In this document: positions 1-11,092 of the stretch, piece by piece
How positions within the stretch are numbered: position 1 is the first letter of the stretch
Layout: each line of letters opens with the position of its first letter
NCBI RefSeq assembly: GCF_019175385.1
Contig: NC_083345.1
Location: 13,106,027 to 13,170,026 of the forward strand
DNA length: 64,000 nucleotides
Source of the DNA: Lycium barbarum
Taxonomy: Eukaryota; Streptophyta; Magnoliopsida; Solanales; Solanaceae
Direction: 5' to 3'
Program-made: the position numbers and the translations under genes
Notes under the pieces: model-generated
What the model saw: the letters and a program-made list of their open reading frames with translations, nothing else
Told to the model about the DNA's origin: nothing
Database searches by the model: none

Positions 1-160
1 AAATCTGAAAAGCTTCCTTTTAAATGGACCTTTGACAGCACTTAATAACAAAACAGAGTGAAGGCAAGTCCAGAAAAGAAACTTTGAGCCTTAATTTTGT
101 TAAAATTGTTAAGTTAGGCAAGTCACTGTCAAAAAGTGTTCAATCTTAGCTAGTTCCTCG

Positions 161-487
161 ATCTAGCGGGGTTAATCTTTTTAAACACTCATACATAATG
201 TTTAAACCAATTTTGTGAATATAAAATTAGAATTTTTATGTATAAACTTTTACCACTTAATTATGATTAAAGAATTATATTTTATTTTAGTTTATAACAT
301 TAAAGATTTAATTACTTGACGCTACTCCATCTAGCGGGGTTAATCTTTTTAAACACTCATACATAAATGTTTAAACCAATTTTGTGAATATAAATTAGAA
401 TTTTTATGTATAAAATTTTACCACTTAATTATGATTAAAGAATTATATTTACTTTAGTTTAAAACATTAAAGATTTAATTACTTGAC
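161..487. repeat. 167-bp tandem duplication
   Basis: Two head-to-tail copies begin with ATCTAGCGGGGTTAATC (about 161 and 328). They differ only by small indels and end in the same AT-rich TTAATTACTTGAC segment. No ORF and no terminal inverted repeats are seen. It is probably a local duplication rather than a transposon. Confidence 0.85.
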
Positions 488-520
488 TTGATGTAAGTAC
501 TTAATGCAAAATTAGGCAAG

Positions 521-659
521 AAAACTGTGCCAAGTGTCGAGCTCATCGCACGGGGCTTGCTTAGTGCGGATTATCTCTCCTGTGCGGTTTGTCATCTATT
601 GCACAGGAGCTGGGTGTACCTTGTGTGTACCCAAAGGATAGCGACTGCGGGTCTCCTAT

Positions 660-695
<36 letters not shown>

Positions 696-707
696 GTGCC
701 AAGTGTC
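521..707 (+). mobile_element. SINE insertion with 18-bp target site duplication
   Basis: A roughly 150-bp unit ending in a 29-nt poly(A) run (about 663-691) is flanked by the same 18-bp sequence, AAAACTGTGCCAAGTGTC, at 521-538 and 690-707. A 3' A-tail plus a long target duplication is the mark of LINE-driven retroposition. The body contains TAGTGCGG, TTGCACAGGAGC and GACTGCGGGT. As remembered, these resemble the 3' part of a Solanaceae tRNA-derived SINE family. Clear A and B boxes are not seen, so the copy may be 5' truncated. The SINE call is strong, the family assignment weak. Confidence 0.78.
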
Positions 708-2212
708 TGACTCTTATTATATGTACTGATCAATGGTAATGTTGCTGAAAGAACATTCAATTTCATTGTGTTACGCCAAACCATTAATAGAGCCAAACAT
801 GTTGGCATAACGTTTTACACTGCAACACGTAAATCCCGATATGTAAAGCGGACAAATATTTAGTCATAAGATTCCCTGTCATTCTAGTTCTTGCATGTTT
901 GAACGGTTAGCTTAGCAAGTCTAGACCCATCCTTATATTTAGGGGTGGGCATTTCGGGCCGTGGGATTGGATATGAAAATTTCGATTTGAAGTTTCGATT
1001 TTTGGATTGAAGAAATTACAATCCAAATAAGCTCGGATTGGATTGGTTTTTTTAAATTCGATTTCGGGTTAATCGGTTTGGATATTTCGGATTTTTTGTT
1101 TTGACTTTTGAGCCTTTAGGGCAGGCTTATTAGAAATGAAATTAATGTGCGTCAGTTACCAAGTTACAAGTCTTAGCATAATGTAAAACTAAATATGTGG
1201 ATCAATAGAGAGTTGTTATGACTAAACCAAAAGGTATCAAGTCACATGTTTCAGTTCTACATTATTCTCTCCGTTTCATTGGAAGTTTCCTTATGCTAAA
1301 TGAATAAAATAAAAAATTTAAAAAAATACGAGCAATTACATGGAACCATAAGAAGTAAATGTTGGGAATGAGAAGAAAGGAAATGAAGTATAAATACTAT
1401 AAAAAGAAAAATATATTTTAAAAAATAAAAATAATTAAAAAGTAAAAATAAAAAATAAATTAAATAATAGAAATAAAAAATAAATTAGAAAAGAAAAGAA
1501 ATTAAAATAAAATTAAAAATAGAAATTAAAAATAAATTAAAAAAGAAAAGAAATTAAAATAAAATTAAAAAGAAATAAACTAAAAGGTAATCCTGTAATT
1601 ACAGGGTATAATTACACCCAATTCTCAGCGCCCCTCCCCCCCCCCCCCCCCCCCCTCGAGAATTGGAGAATATAATTACACCCTCTCAATTACATTCAAT
1701 TTCCATCTAACTGTGTAATTACCTGATCAAATAAACATGTTAAACTGTGTAATTACACTCAATTTCAATTACCTGGGTGGCTTTCCAAACTGGCCCTTAG
1801 TCATAAGGTTCCATGTCACTATAGCTTGCATTTATGAACCGTTAGCCTGTCAAGTCTAGACCACCTTATATTAGTGAAACGTGGTCTTTTTCTTCATTAA
1901 AGAGAAAGATCATTTGATTTATCTTGGATGATAGATTTCTTAAGAATCTATGTTATGTATTATAATGTAGCTTAACAGATTATAGCATATATTAATTATA
2001 CTAACATACACTTGTGGAATTATTGTAAACCGTTAATAATTGGTTTTAAGTGATCTGGCAATATCATGAAATAAAATAAAAGATTACAAGTTTACAACAT
2101 AGCGGTATTTTATTGATTTACACAACAGTTTCGAAATTGAAATTATACATCGTATAAGGGTGAATAGAACCTAACTATTGAACAAATGCATTTTTAACTT
2201 TTTAAAAGTTAG
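708..2212. other. AT-rich intergenic DNA with an 80-bp direct repeat, no gene
   Basis: No coding region can be supported. An imperfect ~80-bp direct repeat (about 858-938 and 1797-1875, marked by TTAGTCATAAG and AAGTCTAGACC) flanks ~860 bp. Between the copies lie a start resembling MITE ends (GGGGTGGGCATT near 943), an A-rich stretch at about 1380-1590 made of AAATTAAAAATA-type units, and a poly(C) run near 1627-1655. The piece at 1590-1795 is rich in GTAATTACA and may be a degraded MITE. Confidence 0.6.
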
Positions 2213-2214
2213 TA

Positions 2215-3242
2215 CTCTCTCGGATTTAGGGTTTGATCTATTTGGGGAGTCAAACAATCTTTTTTTTTACTCAATTTAAAACATAGATTTTTTGACTATT
2301 TTATAATAAAATTTATATATTTAAAAAATATATAAAAAGTATTATGTCTTCATAATTAGTAATTCACAATGAAAAGGGTTGGAGAAAATTACAGTTAAAA
2401 AGAGTTGTTTGACTTCCTGATACGATTCGAATTGTGAAACACCGAATCAAACAATCAAAATGCGGAAATTAAGATAGATATAATTTAGAAACGAGAATAG
2501 AAGAAAAGGAGATGAGATTTAGAAGAAAGAAGGGAATTAATCAACTACAATTGTGACTAATCAACATAGGAAATGAAACCTACACCTATTAATCAACAAT
2601 CTAAGATGAATTCATTCCAAGGAAGAAGAGACTTAAACTCATACATGAAAATCTAATCCTTGATTATCCAAGAGAGATTCAAGGTAAGAGTTAAGGAAAT
2701 CCACCCACTAATCCTAGCTAAACCTAACTCCATCAAGGAGAAAACTACTCTCAATGAGTTTCTTCAACAACTAAGGAATGAAAATAGGCTAGGGCAAGCT
2801 TATATAGGTTTGTCTTTACATGCATAGCCACAATTATTAAACTACTAGCCACATTTGGCATTTAACTACTAAGCCCTATTACGACAAACGCCCAAAAGTG
2901 ACCTTTGCAGAAATATCCTACATGGACCCTTCTTCACTTGAATTGCAATCCTAACCTCGAGTTTTTACTCCTAGCCAAAAATTGCACTTCTAGTCATGTT
3001 TGCACTTCTAACCACAAAATCAATGGGCCTTCATCTCCCTGTCTCTTCCAAGCAATCATCCATACCTTTGTGGATTCAATGGCCTCTAAAGGCCTCATCT
3101 TCCTCTTCCAAGGGTGTGTGGCATGGAATTGCACATCCAAAGCTCTAACACGGGTTTTAGTCTTCATAATCGTCCATGAGCTTCCTAGGATAATATCACT
3201 TCCCAAATAAGTCAATTGTCGTATAAATTAGGATGGAAGGAG
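2215..3242. mobile_element. Stowaway-like MITE split by a solo LTR
   Basis: The left end reads TA-CTCTCTCGGATTTA and the right end TTAGGATGGAAGGAG-TA, an imperfect Stowaway-type inverted repeat flanked by TA. Removing the solo LTR at 2418-3198 and one target duplication leaves about 240 bp, a normal Stowaway length. The ends are degenerate, so this is a reasoned but not certain call. Confidence 0.5.
2418..3198. mobile_element. Solo LTR (781 bp) with 5-bp target duplication
   Basis: The unit starts TGATACGATTCG and ends CTAGGATAATATCA, so it has TG...CA termini with a short inverted terminal repeat (TGATA/TATCA). It is flanked directly by CTTCC at 2413-2417 and 3199-3203. No internal retroelement sequence and no second LTR are present, so this fits a solo LTR left by recombination. 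Short open frames inside it look non-coding. The superfamily cannot be told from the LTR alone. Confidence 0.8.
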
Positions 3243-3733
3243 TATATATTTATACCAAGTCAGTACTTAGTATTACAAATATGATGATATACTATCAATA
3301 TTATATACAAAATAATTTAAAATTCTAAATTTTCCGCATAATCCCAATTCCCATAGTTTGCATTCATAGATGTTATACTTTATCATAACATGAAATGGTT
3401 GTGGAGAAATAATAGTGGTGTAGCATGTGTCAAGTACAGCCAGACCTTTCTATAACAACATTCGCATATAACAACACTTTTCTATAAAAGTCAAGTTTTT
3501 TCGAAACCGATTTTTTATGCTATATTTTAGTTCTCTATAATAACATTTTGCCTATAACAACAACATCTAATTTTATAACAGTATGCTCTTTATAAAATTA
3601 TCCCTTATATAGCAGCTATATTCTTTTTTTGGTAATATAATAATTATCATCTTTATAAAAATAGAATATCTATGATTATCAAATAGAGATTTTGATCAAA
3701 TATTTGATTCTTTAATAGATTATTTATGACAAA

Positions 3734-3736
<3 letters not shown>

Positions 3737-3811
<75 letters not shown>
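3737..3811. repeat. (AT)n then (GA)n microsatellite
   Basis: About 45 bp of TA dinucleotides run directly into about 28 bp of GA dinucleotides at the 5' junction of the inserted LINE. A second (AT)n tract of about 40 bp follows the LINE tail at 5117-5157. Both flanks are simple sequence, so the LINE target duplication cannot be defined. Confidence 0.95.
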
Positions 3812-3817
<6 letters not shown>

Positions 3818-5104
3818 GCTAAAGGTGTACCTGTGACGTACATTAGGGTGATCAAGGACATGTATGAGGGAGCCAAAACTAGGGTAAGGACAGTAGGAGG
3901 AGACTCAGAGCACTTTCCAGTTGTAATGGGGTTGCATCAAGGATCAGCTCTTAGTCCGTTTTTATTTGCCTTGGTGATGGATGGATTGACGCGGCAAATT
4001 CAAGGTGAGGTGCCATGGTGTATGCTTTTCACGAATGACATAGTCCTGATCGACGAGACTCGTAGCGGAGTTAACGCTAAGCTGGAGGATTGGAGATAAA
4101 CTCTGGAGTCTAAAGGGTTTAAGTTGAGTAGGACCAAGACAGAGTACTTAGAGTGTAAGTTTAGTGAAGCACCTCAGGAGGCTGGCTTGGAAGTGAGGCT
4201 TGGTACCCAAGCCATCTAGAAGAAAAGTAGTTTCAAGTATCTTAGGTCTATTATGCAAGGCAGCGGGGAGATTGATGATGATATCACACATCGTATTGGG
4301 GCAGGGTGGATGAAATGGAGGCTTGCTTCCGGAGTGCTATGTGACAAGAAGGTGCCACCACAACTTAAGGGCAAGTTCTACAAAATGGTGGTTAGACCGA
4401 CTATGTTGTATGGGGCGGAGTGTTGGCCAGTTAAGATTTCTCACGTTCAAAAGCTGAAAGTTGCTGAGATGAGAATGTTGAGATGGATGTGTGGCCACAC
4501 CATGAGTGACAGGATTAGGAATGAGGATATTCGGGACAAGGTGGGAGTGGCCTCGGTGGAAGACAAGACTCGAGAAGCGAGATTGAGATGGTTTGGGCAT
4601 ATGAAGAGGAGAGACACAGATGCCCCAGTGCGGAGGTGTGAGAGGTTGGCCATGGATGGTTTCAGACGAGGTAGGGGTAGGCCAAAGAAGTATTGGGGAG
4701 AGGTAATTAGACATGACATGGCGCAGTTACAGCTTACCGAGGACATGACCTTAGATAGGAGGGTTTGGAGGACCCACATTAGGGTAGAAGGCTAGTAGAT
4801 AGTCTCATTATCCTGTCTTATTAGTAGTAGCATTATCGTAGTATAATTTCTTGTGCTCTGATTTATGCTATTATCTGTTATTTCATGTGCTTTGATTATT
4901 CTATGTTATTTGTGTCGCTTGCGTTACTTCATTTCCATATCGCTTTGAATCTCTTAGCCTTATCTGACCTCTTTTTATGTTTTTTATTGAGCCGAGGGTC
5001 TTTCGGAAACAGCCGTCCTACCATGGTAGGAGTAAGGTCTGCGTACACTCTACCCTCCTCAGACCCCACCTTGTGGGATTTCACTGGATTGTTGTTGTTG
5101 TTGT

Positions 5105-5116
<12 letters not shown>
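3812..5116 (+). pseudogene. 5'-truncated RTE-type LINE: reverse transcriptase remnant
   Basis: One frame runs from about 3815 to 4798 and encodes the C-terminal part of a non-LTR reverse transcriptase. Recognisable pieces are GLHQGSALSPFLFALVMD (RT block with QGSALSP), [21 protein letters not shown] and [12 protein letters not shown], the typical tail of RTE-clade ORFs. Two in-frame stops interrupt it at 4097 (TAA) and 4218 (TAG), each where Gln would be expected. The catalytic block reads FTNDIV instead of F/Y-A-D-D, so a catalytic Asp is lost. The 3' region has the conserved GGAGTAAGGTCTGCGTACAC block and ends in (TTG)n, as RTE elements do. N-terminal endonuclease and RT fingers are missing. 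It is inactive. Confidence 0.88.
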
Positions 5117-5159
<43 letters not shown>

Positions 5160-5362
5160 TTAATAAATTTTCTTTCGTTATACAAAGATTAAGCTTAAAA
5201 GTTGACAATTTAAAATAAAAAATTAGATTTTATGTATCTTTTTTGCCTATAACAGCGAAATATTATTTAAATGTCAACGTTGTTATAAGTGTATAACAGT
5301 CATTCTCTATAACAGTAAAAAAAAGTCAGATCCAACAATGCTGTTATAGAGAAATTTGATTG

Positions 5363-5690
5363 TGTTACGTTTCTAATGTAAGAAGGGGACCAATGCCCAA
5401 TTATTACACACAATTCCGTATTCAACTAAAACTAATTATACATTCTATATTTTCCGAAACGAATCGTGTCAAATATCTCACATTTTCTATAATTATCTCT
5501 ATTTCTGATTATTAAATTTTATTTCTGCAATAAGAAGGTGATTATCTTTTGGCAAGACTCACAAATAGCGGTTATTATTCAATTACAAATTCGAAAAATG
5601 GATAGCCGTGCAATTTTTACATTCATTACTATTTACCCTTACCCCAAAACATTCTAGGAGGTTCTAGACATATATGGGGTGAATGGTTAG
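5363..5690. other. Upstream region of ELIP, no gene
   Basis: AT-rich non-coding DNA between the right end of the interrupted MITE and the ACGT-element cluster of the ELIP promoter. No ORF, inverted repeat or further motif worth naming is seen. Confidence 0.6.
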
Positions 5691-5691
5691 G

Positions 5692-5778
5692 CCACGTCAC
5701 TCTGTTACTTTTGCAAAAAGCCCAATAAGTGCACGTGACTTGAGTATCTTTTAGAGGCCCAAAACTGAATTACGTGGC
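5692..5778 (+). promoter_or_regulatory. Cluster of three ACGT/G-box elements upstream of ELIP
   Basis: CCACGTCA (5692-5699), the perfect G-box CACGTG (5732-5737) and the ABRE-like ACGTGGC (5772-5778) lie within 87 bp, 53-139 bp upstream of the TATA box. In Arabidopsis, ELIP genes are light-induced through the bZIP factor HY5, which binds ACGT cores. The cluster therefore fits light and stress control. Occupancy is inferred only. Confidence 0.65.
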
Positions 5779-5830
5779 TCAACAAATATCCACCCCTTTT
5801 GTATTCTCCTTACCCTTCCACCATGCACAC

Positions 5831-5836
5831 TATAAA
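5831..5836 (+). promoter_or_regulatory. ELIP TATA box
   Basis: TATAAA within CACTATAAACGCC, 188 bp before the ELIP start codon. Transcription would begin near 5860, giving a 5' leader of about 155 nt. Confidence 0.65.
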
Positions 5837-6018
5837 CGCCCGCCAACCTTGCACTGCAATTATATCAAGTGAATTAATTAGTTTGGTCACTATAACTCTA
5901 CTCCACTAGTCTTGCTTCACTTTCGTACTTCCTCACCGTTTTGCTAAGCCCTTAGTCTCTGCTAAGAGAGGAGTAAAGCGTTTTCTCTATTTTTTGAGTT
6001 TTAGCTAGAGAGGTAAAA

Positions 6019-7284
6019 ATGACAACTTCATTTGCCATGCAATCCACGATTTGGGGAAGTCCAGCCACAAGTTTTTCAAAAAGTAAAAATGGCTTGAGTC
6101 AGTATGTTCCTAGCTGTTACTTGCCACGCCTTGAGAAGAGTTCGCGTTTTCGTGTTAAGTGCATGTCTGAGGTCGGTGCAAAGAACTTAAAACTCTTTTT
6201 ATATTGATTTGTACATACCTAAGTAGCCATTGTTTTTGTATGGTTTGACTTTTCTATGATACTTCAAATAGTTAATATTAAGATCATGTACTCTCTATAA
6301 AGAGATATTAAACTATGTTGAAAAATGCAGGAGGGTGAGAAATTAGAGCAATCCACAAGCCCTTTGACTGATGCTGCTCCAACACCTCCTCCTATTGCAA
6401 AGGTTGGTATCTTTTCAGAAGTACACATATCTCACATTAAGCATATATTTTAGGTGGATTTCAGATTTCCATTTCAACTTTTGACAAAAAAATAAATTTA
6501 GGTCTTGGTTATAAGTAAAGTTCGATTATGTAAAATAAATTTATGTAAAAGTACTCGATCCAATATGTAGTACATGAAGGAAGACAGATTGTTTACTACT
6601 CTCTTGGAAACAAATTAATGGATCACTCCTTTAATTCAACGGGAACAGGATGTTGAGTTTGAACTTACTTAGTGGTCAGTAAATTATAACTTATGATGGC
6701 GGGTTAGCTATAAGTTTATCAATAATGCTTATATATTAAGAGATTTTCTGTACTCTACCTAATAAGTGATATGATTGTGTAAATATATTTTGCACAACAC
6801 CCGCGTAGAACTTTTAACTCTAAAAAATTAGAAAGAACTCTATCTAGTGGAAGATGTTGTGTTCTGAACTATTCGTGCATTAATTTAACATTCTTTTTTC
6901 CACTCGTGTGTTTATGATATGTAACAGCCAAAGCCAAGCACCAATTTCATCGACGTATTCTCATTCAGTGGGCCAGCACCTGAGAGGATCAACGGTAGGC
7001 TAGCAATGATCGGATTTGTAGCAGCTATGGGTGTAGAACTTGCCAACGGTGCAGATTTATCAGCTCAGTTATCCAGTGGTGGATTTTCATGGTTTTTGGG
7101 AACAAGTGCTTTGCTAACTTTGGCTTCACTTATCCCATTGTTCCAAGGAGTTAGTGCTGAATCAAAATCTGGTGGGATTATGAGTGCTAATGCTGAGATT
7201 TGGAATGGAAGATTTGCGATGTTGGGATTAGTTGCTTTAGCTTTTACTGAATATGTTAAAGGAGCTGGCCTCTTCCAAGTCTGA
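6019..7284 (+). CDS. ELIP: Early light-induced protein, chloroplast (three exons)
   Basis: Exons are 6019-6171, 6331-6402 and 6928-7284. All junctions are phase 0 with GT/AG sites, giving 193 aa, the usual ELIP length. Residues 1 to about 50 ([10 protein letters not shown]..., Ser/Arg-rich, ending near RVKCMSE) form a chloroplast transit peptide. Exon 2 is a Pro-rich linker (TPPPIAK). The mature part has the ELIP hallmark [18 protein letters not shown] (about 88-105, first chlorophyll-binding helix), a second hydrophobic helix near 128-150, and a third helix with [18 protein letters not shown] (164-181). The paired ExxxGRxAM motifs supply pigment ligands in the LHC superfamily. ELIPs sit in the thylakoid membrane and protect against photo-oxidation under high light, cold and greening. 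The ATG is the first in frame with a full transit peptide. It appears intact. Confidence 0.96.
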
Positions 7285-8571
7285 GTATACAAATCGACTA
7301 ATATAACGCTAATGTTATTTTTTATGCTTATTTCTGATGTAAACAATATATTAAAATAGCAGACAAATTGATTCACGTATTTGTTGGTCTCTTATATTCG
7401 TTTTCTTAACTGTGCTTGTCGGTCTTATGAGTCGAGGAATGTTGATACTTATAAAAGTTCTCAAAATATTTTTTAAAAAAAATTGTTTAACATACAAAAT
7501 TTTCGAAAATCAATTATGATTATTTTTGTGAGTTCACTGTTATGCAGCATAAGAAACATGGCAGCAACAATTCGCCCGGCCAGAAGGAGAAAAATAGGTG
7601 AAGCTTGTATGGGCAGGTATCAGTACATCTCTTCTGTTTACCTAATAAAAAATGAATACAAATATAATAATCTCTAACAAAGTACAGTGCGAACTTGGAT
7701 CTTGGCATGCTGGTAGTAATATTCTAAATGCTCAACCAAAATAAACATTTTAAGGGACGTAAATAGTCCGGAACAGATTTGTAATTCAACTATAAGCAAC
7801 AGATGAAGTGATAATGCCTGCTGTGCAGACACGAATTAAAAAGTTATTCGTATATTTGGCGAACGGAGAATGGTAGATAGGAGCAGAAAGTCTTTTGCCC
7901 TGCTCCAGCGCAGGCACACCTTGTCGATCCGAAAGAGAACCATTTTAACGAAGCACTAGAAGATATAAACGTGATTTTATGAGAATTTCTCTTGAGTACC
8001 AACTGCTGGATCGTGATGAAGCTTCACTTTATGAGGAGCCAATTACACAAGTCATATCTTCATGATGGAATGATCTTCAACTCTCACGTAAAATCTACTC
8101 GTCTCAATATCAGTTACTGGTCAGATCATCCAATATGTTCGGCAAAATGCAAAAGAAAATATCATATGCTTACATTTGTCACATATTTACATGCTTACAT
8201 TTTCACATATTGAAGGGAAAAATATTCTGACTCCAGGGTACTATTGACAACCCCCAACTCTTTGATAGTAGTAAAAACTGCTTTCTTCAACAGGCAGTTC
8301 ATATTGATCACTCGACCAAAAATGTAAGCAGATATCGTAGTTGCATCTTCAAAATTGACAAAAATGGGAGCTGTTTTAAGTAATAGAACTATATCATAAG
8401 CCTAAACTGGACCAAATACCTTTATTTATTATACTGGTGATACTTCAATTCACTCGGCTGTATGTAAAAGTCCTCTACTCTTAAGCTATGAACAAAAAAG
8501 AATAACAAGAATACATATCTATGGATACATGTATGTATATACACAACGTAGTCTTCTGGGATCACAATCCG
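7285..8571. other. Convergent intergenic region, 3' ends of ELIP and dymeclin
   Basis: ELIP (+) and dymeclin (-) converge here, so this 1.3 kb must hold both 3' UTRs and polyadenylation signals. AT-rich sequence follows the ELIP stop. A less AT-rich block at about 7800-8130 looks exon-like in composition but has no ORF I could assign. No transposon ends were recognised. Confidence 0.5.
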
Positions 8572-11055
8572 TCAAACTGGTACCTCTATCTTTAGCTCAT
8601 TTCCTTTCATGTCACCTTTCTGAAGCTTTTCAGCCGCCTCTTCTACATTATCCTGTTTCAGACACGGAACAATTCAGAGAATGATTCCTCAGAGACTACG
8701 ATAATCAAAAACTAGTTACCAGTAAAACACACTTTAAAAACTTCAACCCTTCCAGAACTTACACAAGCATGCTCAACATTTGTGTCAAGTAAATTTGAAT
8801 GATACTGAAAAGAAACCAAACAAATAATTTCAAAATGCAATCCTGAACAAACCCTCCAGGAATCATAAAAGGATCCTGAGGAAACATAAAATTTTACAGG
8901 TACCGTATATGTGAAATTCCACAACGACAAGCTTGTGTCGTCATTTGTGGACGTGGGATTTTAATCATGCTGACTGACAGTTTCTAAGAGCAGGAAAGCA
9001 TACAAGAGTAGGCTTTAGACAGGTAGATTAACAACCACAAACAGAGAGAGAGACTTGGAAATACAAAAGAAAAGGCAACAAACAGAGAAAGTCGGTGCAC
9101 ATAAATCCAGGCCCAACAAACCATATTAATTCAGTCAAAAAATAAACCGTATTAAAGAAAACCTTCTAACTTAGTCAAGAAAATATCCTGACATCCATCA
9201 AAATCCCCCAACCCAATCATAGACCACACATAAGATTCGGTCGAATCAAGAACAGAAGCAAGCATACTTACTTGGAGAGGAAGGTCAACTGGGAAAAGAT
9301 TTATGCTGCTAGGTGAAAAGTTGAGACCGCTGTCGAAAACAAAGAATACAAATGAATTACAGATTGGTGAATCTACATTCAGTACCACAAATAAAATAGG
9401 TATAACAGGATGATTCCACTTGTATGGTATAAGGTTCAATTGGCAAATGGTAGATTATTACATGTTCCAAAACTTGGAAAAGCACACGGCATTAAATGAT
9501 ACCTAACAAAGAGCATGTGTTTTACTATAAAAACCAACCTTCGAGACAACACCAGCTGCCACACATATGGAATGAAGAACTCCTCGGGATGGCTCTCTTG
9601 TTCATATGTGAAACGCAATTGGGTAAACATCTGGTCCCAACAAAATGTATGTCAGAATGTAATCATCAGATACAATCAATTCATCATAAGTTGTCATAAC
9701 TACTAGATGAATTAGCATTCTACTTCTACCTTTAGTCCGTCAACTCTCCAAGCTCGGCAATTAACAATAATCACTTGCAGTACTTTCTCCACAGACCATT
9801 CCCCGTCCATCTTTTGGGAATCCATGCGACTGTTGAAGAAGTCCAAAACCTTGAAATAACATCAGAAAATCATAATGTCTTCCAGACTACACTACCGAAC
9901 TGTTCACAATGAGTAGAAAGTAAGTTCCGCTTTCAGGGAACTCCTTTTCAAAAACATATGTACTGCAAAATGCACAAATGAATAGGCTCACCATAAATAT
10001 GTTGTCAAGCAGTTCATTGAATCGCGGATGACTTTTGAACGGCTGAAAGACTTCCTGCCTATGCATAATTGCATAAACAACCTGCCAGTTTTGGAATGCA
10101 ATTAATAAAAGCTGCAACAAGCAAATAATTCTCATGAACAAACAAAGATAGAAGATTGAAAGTACTCATACCTCCGGATTCCGCGGCAAGGAGTAGGTCA
10201 GAATTGCATTTAATATCTCAAGAACAATTCTTAAGAAGTCGGTATATATATGCAGCTCAGCTGCCTGCAAAAATATTTGAAGAACTTCAATGCTAACAAG
10301 TACCAATTATGCAAGATGAGAACAATTAATAAAGAGTCAATGATGCTGAAGGACTGAAGGCCAAGTGCGAAATACCATGTCTTCTTGGAGACTATCTACT
10401 TCCTTTGATTCACCATTGGGCACATGCATCTTATCATTTTTCATCTCTGCCAATTTGTTGTACCTAATTATAGATCAAGCTCAAAATAACAATCAATCGA
10501 CCAGAAGACTCTAAACTCACTAGTAGACACAAGGAACAAGAAACTTACTTGCGTGCAAGCATATCAAATAGGCTGACCAAACGTTGCGATGCATAACCAC
10601 TTAGGCGATGGACATGAGGTGCCATATTTGCTAAAGTTGCAAGGCAATTTGTATGAAGGTAGACATCCTGTTGAATGTATCAGAAAACACATGCTTGAAG
10701 TCGGATTTCAGGGTTTGATCAACTTCATCATGTAACATCAACAAATTACCAATCACAGGAAAAACTTTATTGGTAAACAGGAGCAACATTAATTATGCAC
10801 CCCATGCTCAAACAGAAGTCTAAGGGTCCATTCCATGTTAGTTGTATTGCTCATTTGATGTACCCAAATTGCACATTATAGCAATTCAAGTTGATGTGTC
10901 AGTAGATCACTAAATATACAGCCTCATGACAGTATATTCTGATGAGGATATACGTCACAGTTAGACTTTTTCTGTAAAATAAATATATGGTGGAACTGCC
11001 AGAAAAATTAAAAGATAAACTTCCCGCCCAAGGAGAAAAAAAAGATATAAGGAAC

Positions 11056-11092
<37 letters not shown>

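Larger units (their letters stand above)
3437..5362. mobile_element. Emigrant-like TA-flanked MITE interrupted by a LINE
   Basis: The left end is TA-CAGCCAGACCTTTCTATAAC and the right end GTTATAGAGAAATTTGATTG. The sequence aligns along its whole length with the uninterrupted copy at 54883-55426, sharing for example CAAGTTTTTTCG, TTTATAACAGTA, GCTCTTTATAAAATTA and CTTTTTTGCCTA. The TIR starting CAG, rich in CCTCTATAA and flanked by TA, recalls the pogo/Tc1-type Emigrant MITEs of Arabidopsis. The interruption (about 3739-5157) is an (AT)n/(GA)n tract, the RTE LINE fragment and another (AT)n tract. Confidence 0.8.

Noticed and set aside
2905..3210. 101-codon plus-strand ORF and 73-codon minus-strand ORF
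   Set aside because: Both fall within the solo LTR at 2418-3198 and show no recognisable domain.
7800..8130. Exon-like block between ELIP and dymeclin; one plus frame near 7980-8072 reads LEYQLLDRDEASLYEEP
   Set aside because: Only ~30 codons, no matching exon upstream, no family recognised; may be a 3' UTR or relic, so no gene is claimed.
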